Shown here: positions 63,752-64,000 of the stretch, one piece after another
Layout: each line of letters opens with the position of its first letter
Position numbering within the stretch: position 1 is the stretch's first letter
NCBI GenBank assembly: GCA_965198325.1
Contig: CBDAPE010000018.1
Coordinates: 372,001-436,000, forward strand
From: CBDAPE01 sp965198325
GTDB taxonomy: Bacteria; Pseudomonadota; Alphaproteobacteria; UBA828; JAPUJA01
DNA length: 64,000 nucleotides
Reading direction: 5' to 3'
Made by a program: the position numbers and the translations under genes
The notes under the pieces: generated by a model
Seen by the model: the letters and a program-made list of their open reading frames with translations, nothing else
The model's database searches: none
Told to the model about the DNA's origin: nothing

Positions 63752-64000
63752 CTAGCCCCGGCGCGCCCGGGCGCCGGCCGCGATCCGCAACAGGACCCGC
63801 CCGCACACCGCCTGGGCCGGCATACCGGTTTGCTTGCAGTCGATTTCCGCCTCTGTCAGCAACGCAAGCGCATGGCTCAGGCGATCAACCGACCAGAGAC
63901 CGAGCTGTCGCCTGAAGGCCGGAATCGTCTTGAAGAAAGGTTTCGGTCTTAGACCGTCGATCGCGGCCTTTTCCGAATCGCCCGCAGCGATTTTCGCCGC
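63752..64000 (-). CDS. holA: DNA polymerase III delta subunit, C-terminal part (5' end outside window)
   Basis: The last 82 residues of HolA, the clamp-loader subunit that opens the sliding clamp. IDGLRPKPFFKTIPAFRRQL, LWSVDRLSHALALLTEAEID and CKQTGMPAQAVCGRVLLRIA are the family end blocks. The stop TAG is at 63754-63752. The start and the ATPase-like N-terminal part lie beyond 64000. It is convergent with parB. Confidence 0.88.
   Translation of the reverse strand, partial: AAKIAAGDSEKAAIDGLRPKPFFKTIPAFRRQLGLWSVDRLSHALALLTEAEIDCKQTGMPAQAVCGRVLLRIAAGARARRG

Overview
This 64 kb window is chromosomal DNA of a GC-rich alphaproteobacterium, most likely from the Rhodospirillales or a related deep lineage. 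The evidence is a ChvI-type response regulator near pckA, a GcrA cell-cycle regulator, a divergent his operon / hslVU arrangement, and the gene order fxsA-secB-dnaQ-coaE-aroE-maf-ppsR-hemE-hemH-hemJ-rho ... mnmE-mnmG-rsmG-parA-parB-holA, which is the classic alphaproteobacterial origin neighbourhood. The window holds the likely replication origin (48343-48732, between ppsR and hemE, with a perfect DnaA box) and two parS centromere sites (59329 and 61342). The species cannot be named from sequence alone.

Layout. 1-12.9 kb: chvI (partial), a MATE exporter, cobalt transport genes cbtBA with a HugZ-like protein, pckA, two tandem prolyl-iminopeptidase-like hydrolases, polA, an MFS transporter, a zinc-finger protein, an orphan ABC ATPase and tRNA-Arg(CCG). 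12.9-15.3 kb: a pentapeptide-repeat protein, a candidate small RNA or orphan attenuator on the minus strand, and a ureohydrolase with a histone-H1-like tail. 15.5-24.8 kb is the accessory part. It holds a complete 2871 bp IS1595-type element with perfect 8 bp target duplication and five passenger genes, a DUF2336 protein, a frameshifted PAS histidine kinase, and an IS21-type istAB element. 25.0-29.8 kb: a minus-strand histidine operon hisB-hisH-(GNAT)-hisA-hisF-hisI-hisE-HIT. Its first gene encodes an unusual fusion of a helix-turn-helix domain to imidazoleglycerol-phosphate dehydratase, and a near-perfect palindrome covers its predicted -10 box. 30.0-35.4 kb: hslVU, a molybdopterin oxidoreductase and a second ureohydrolase. 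35.4-43.3 kb: a FecR-domain protein, a TetR regulator with its own palindrome, gcrA, lutABC-smr, mltA and a Tim44-domain protein. 43.4-64 kb: the origin-proximal housekeeping block, including heme synthesis (hemE, hemH, hemJ), rho, tRNA modification (mnmE, mnmG), rsmG, parAB and the end of holA.

Most genes are ordinary housekeeping genes in tightly coupled operons, with many 4 bp start/stop overlaps and several GTG or TTG starts. The most unusual items are the HTH-HisB fusion with its putative operator, the passenger-carrying IS1595 element, the H1-tailed ureohydrolase, the minus-strand terminator RNA at 13.7 kb, and a 20 bp motif (TGTCAGACA-N3-GTATGACA) found both inside rsmG and downstream of parB. 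No CRISPR array, prophage or classical defence system was seen.
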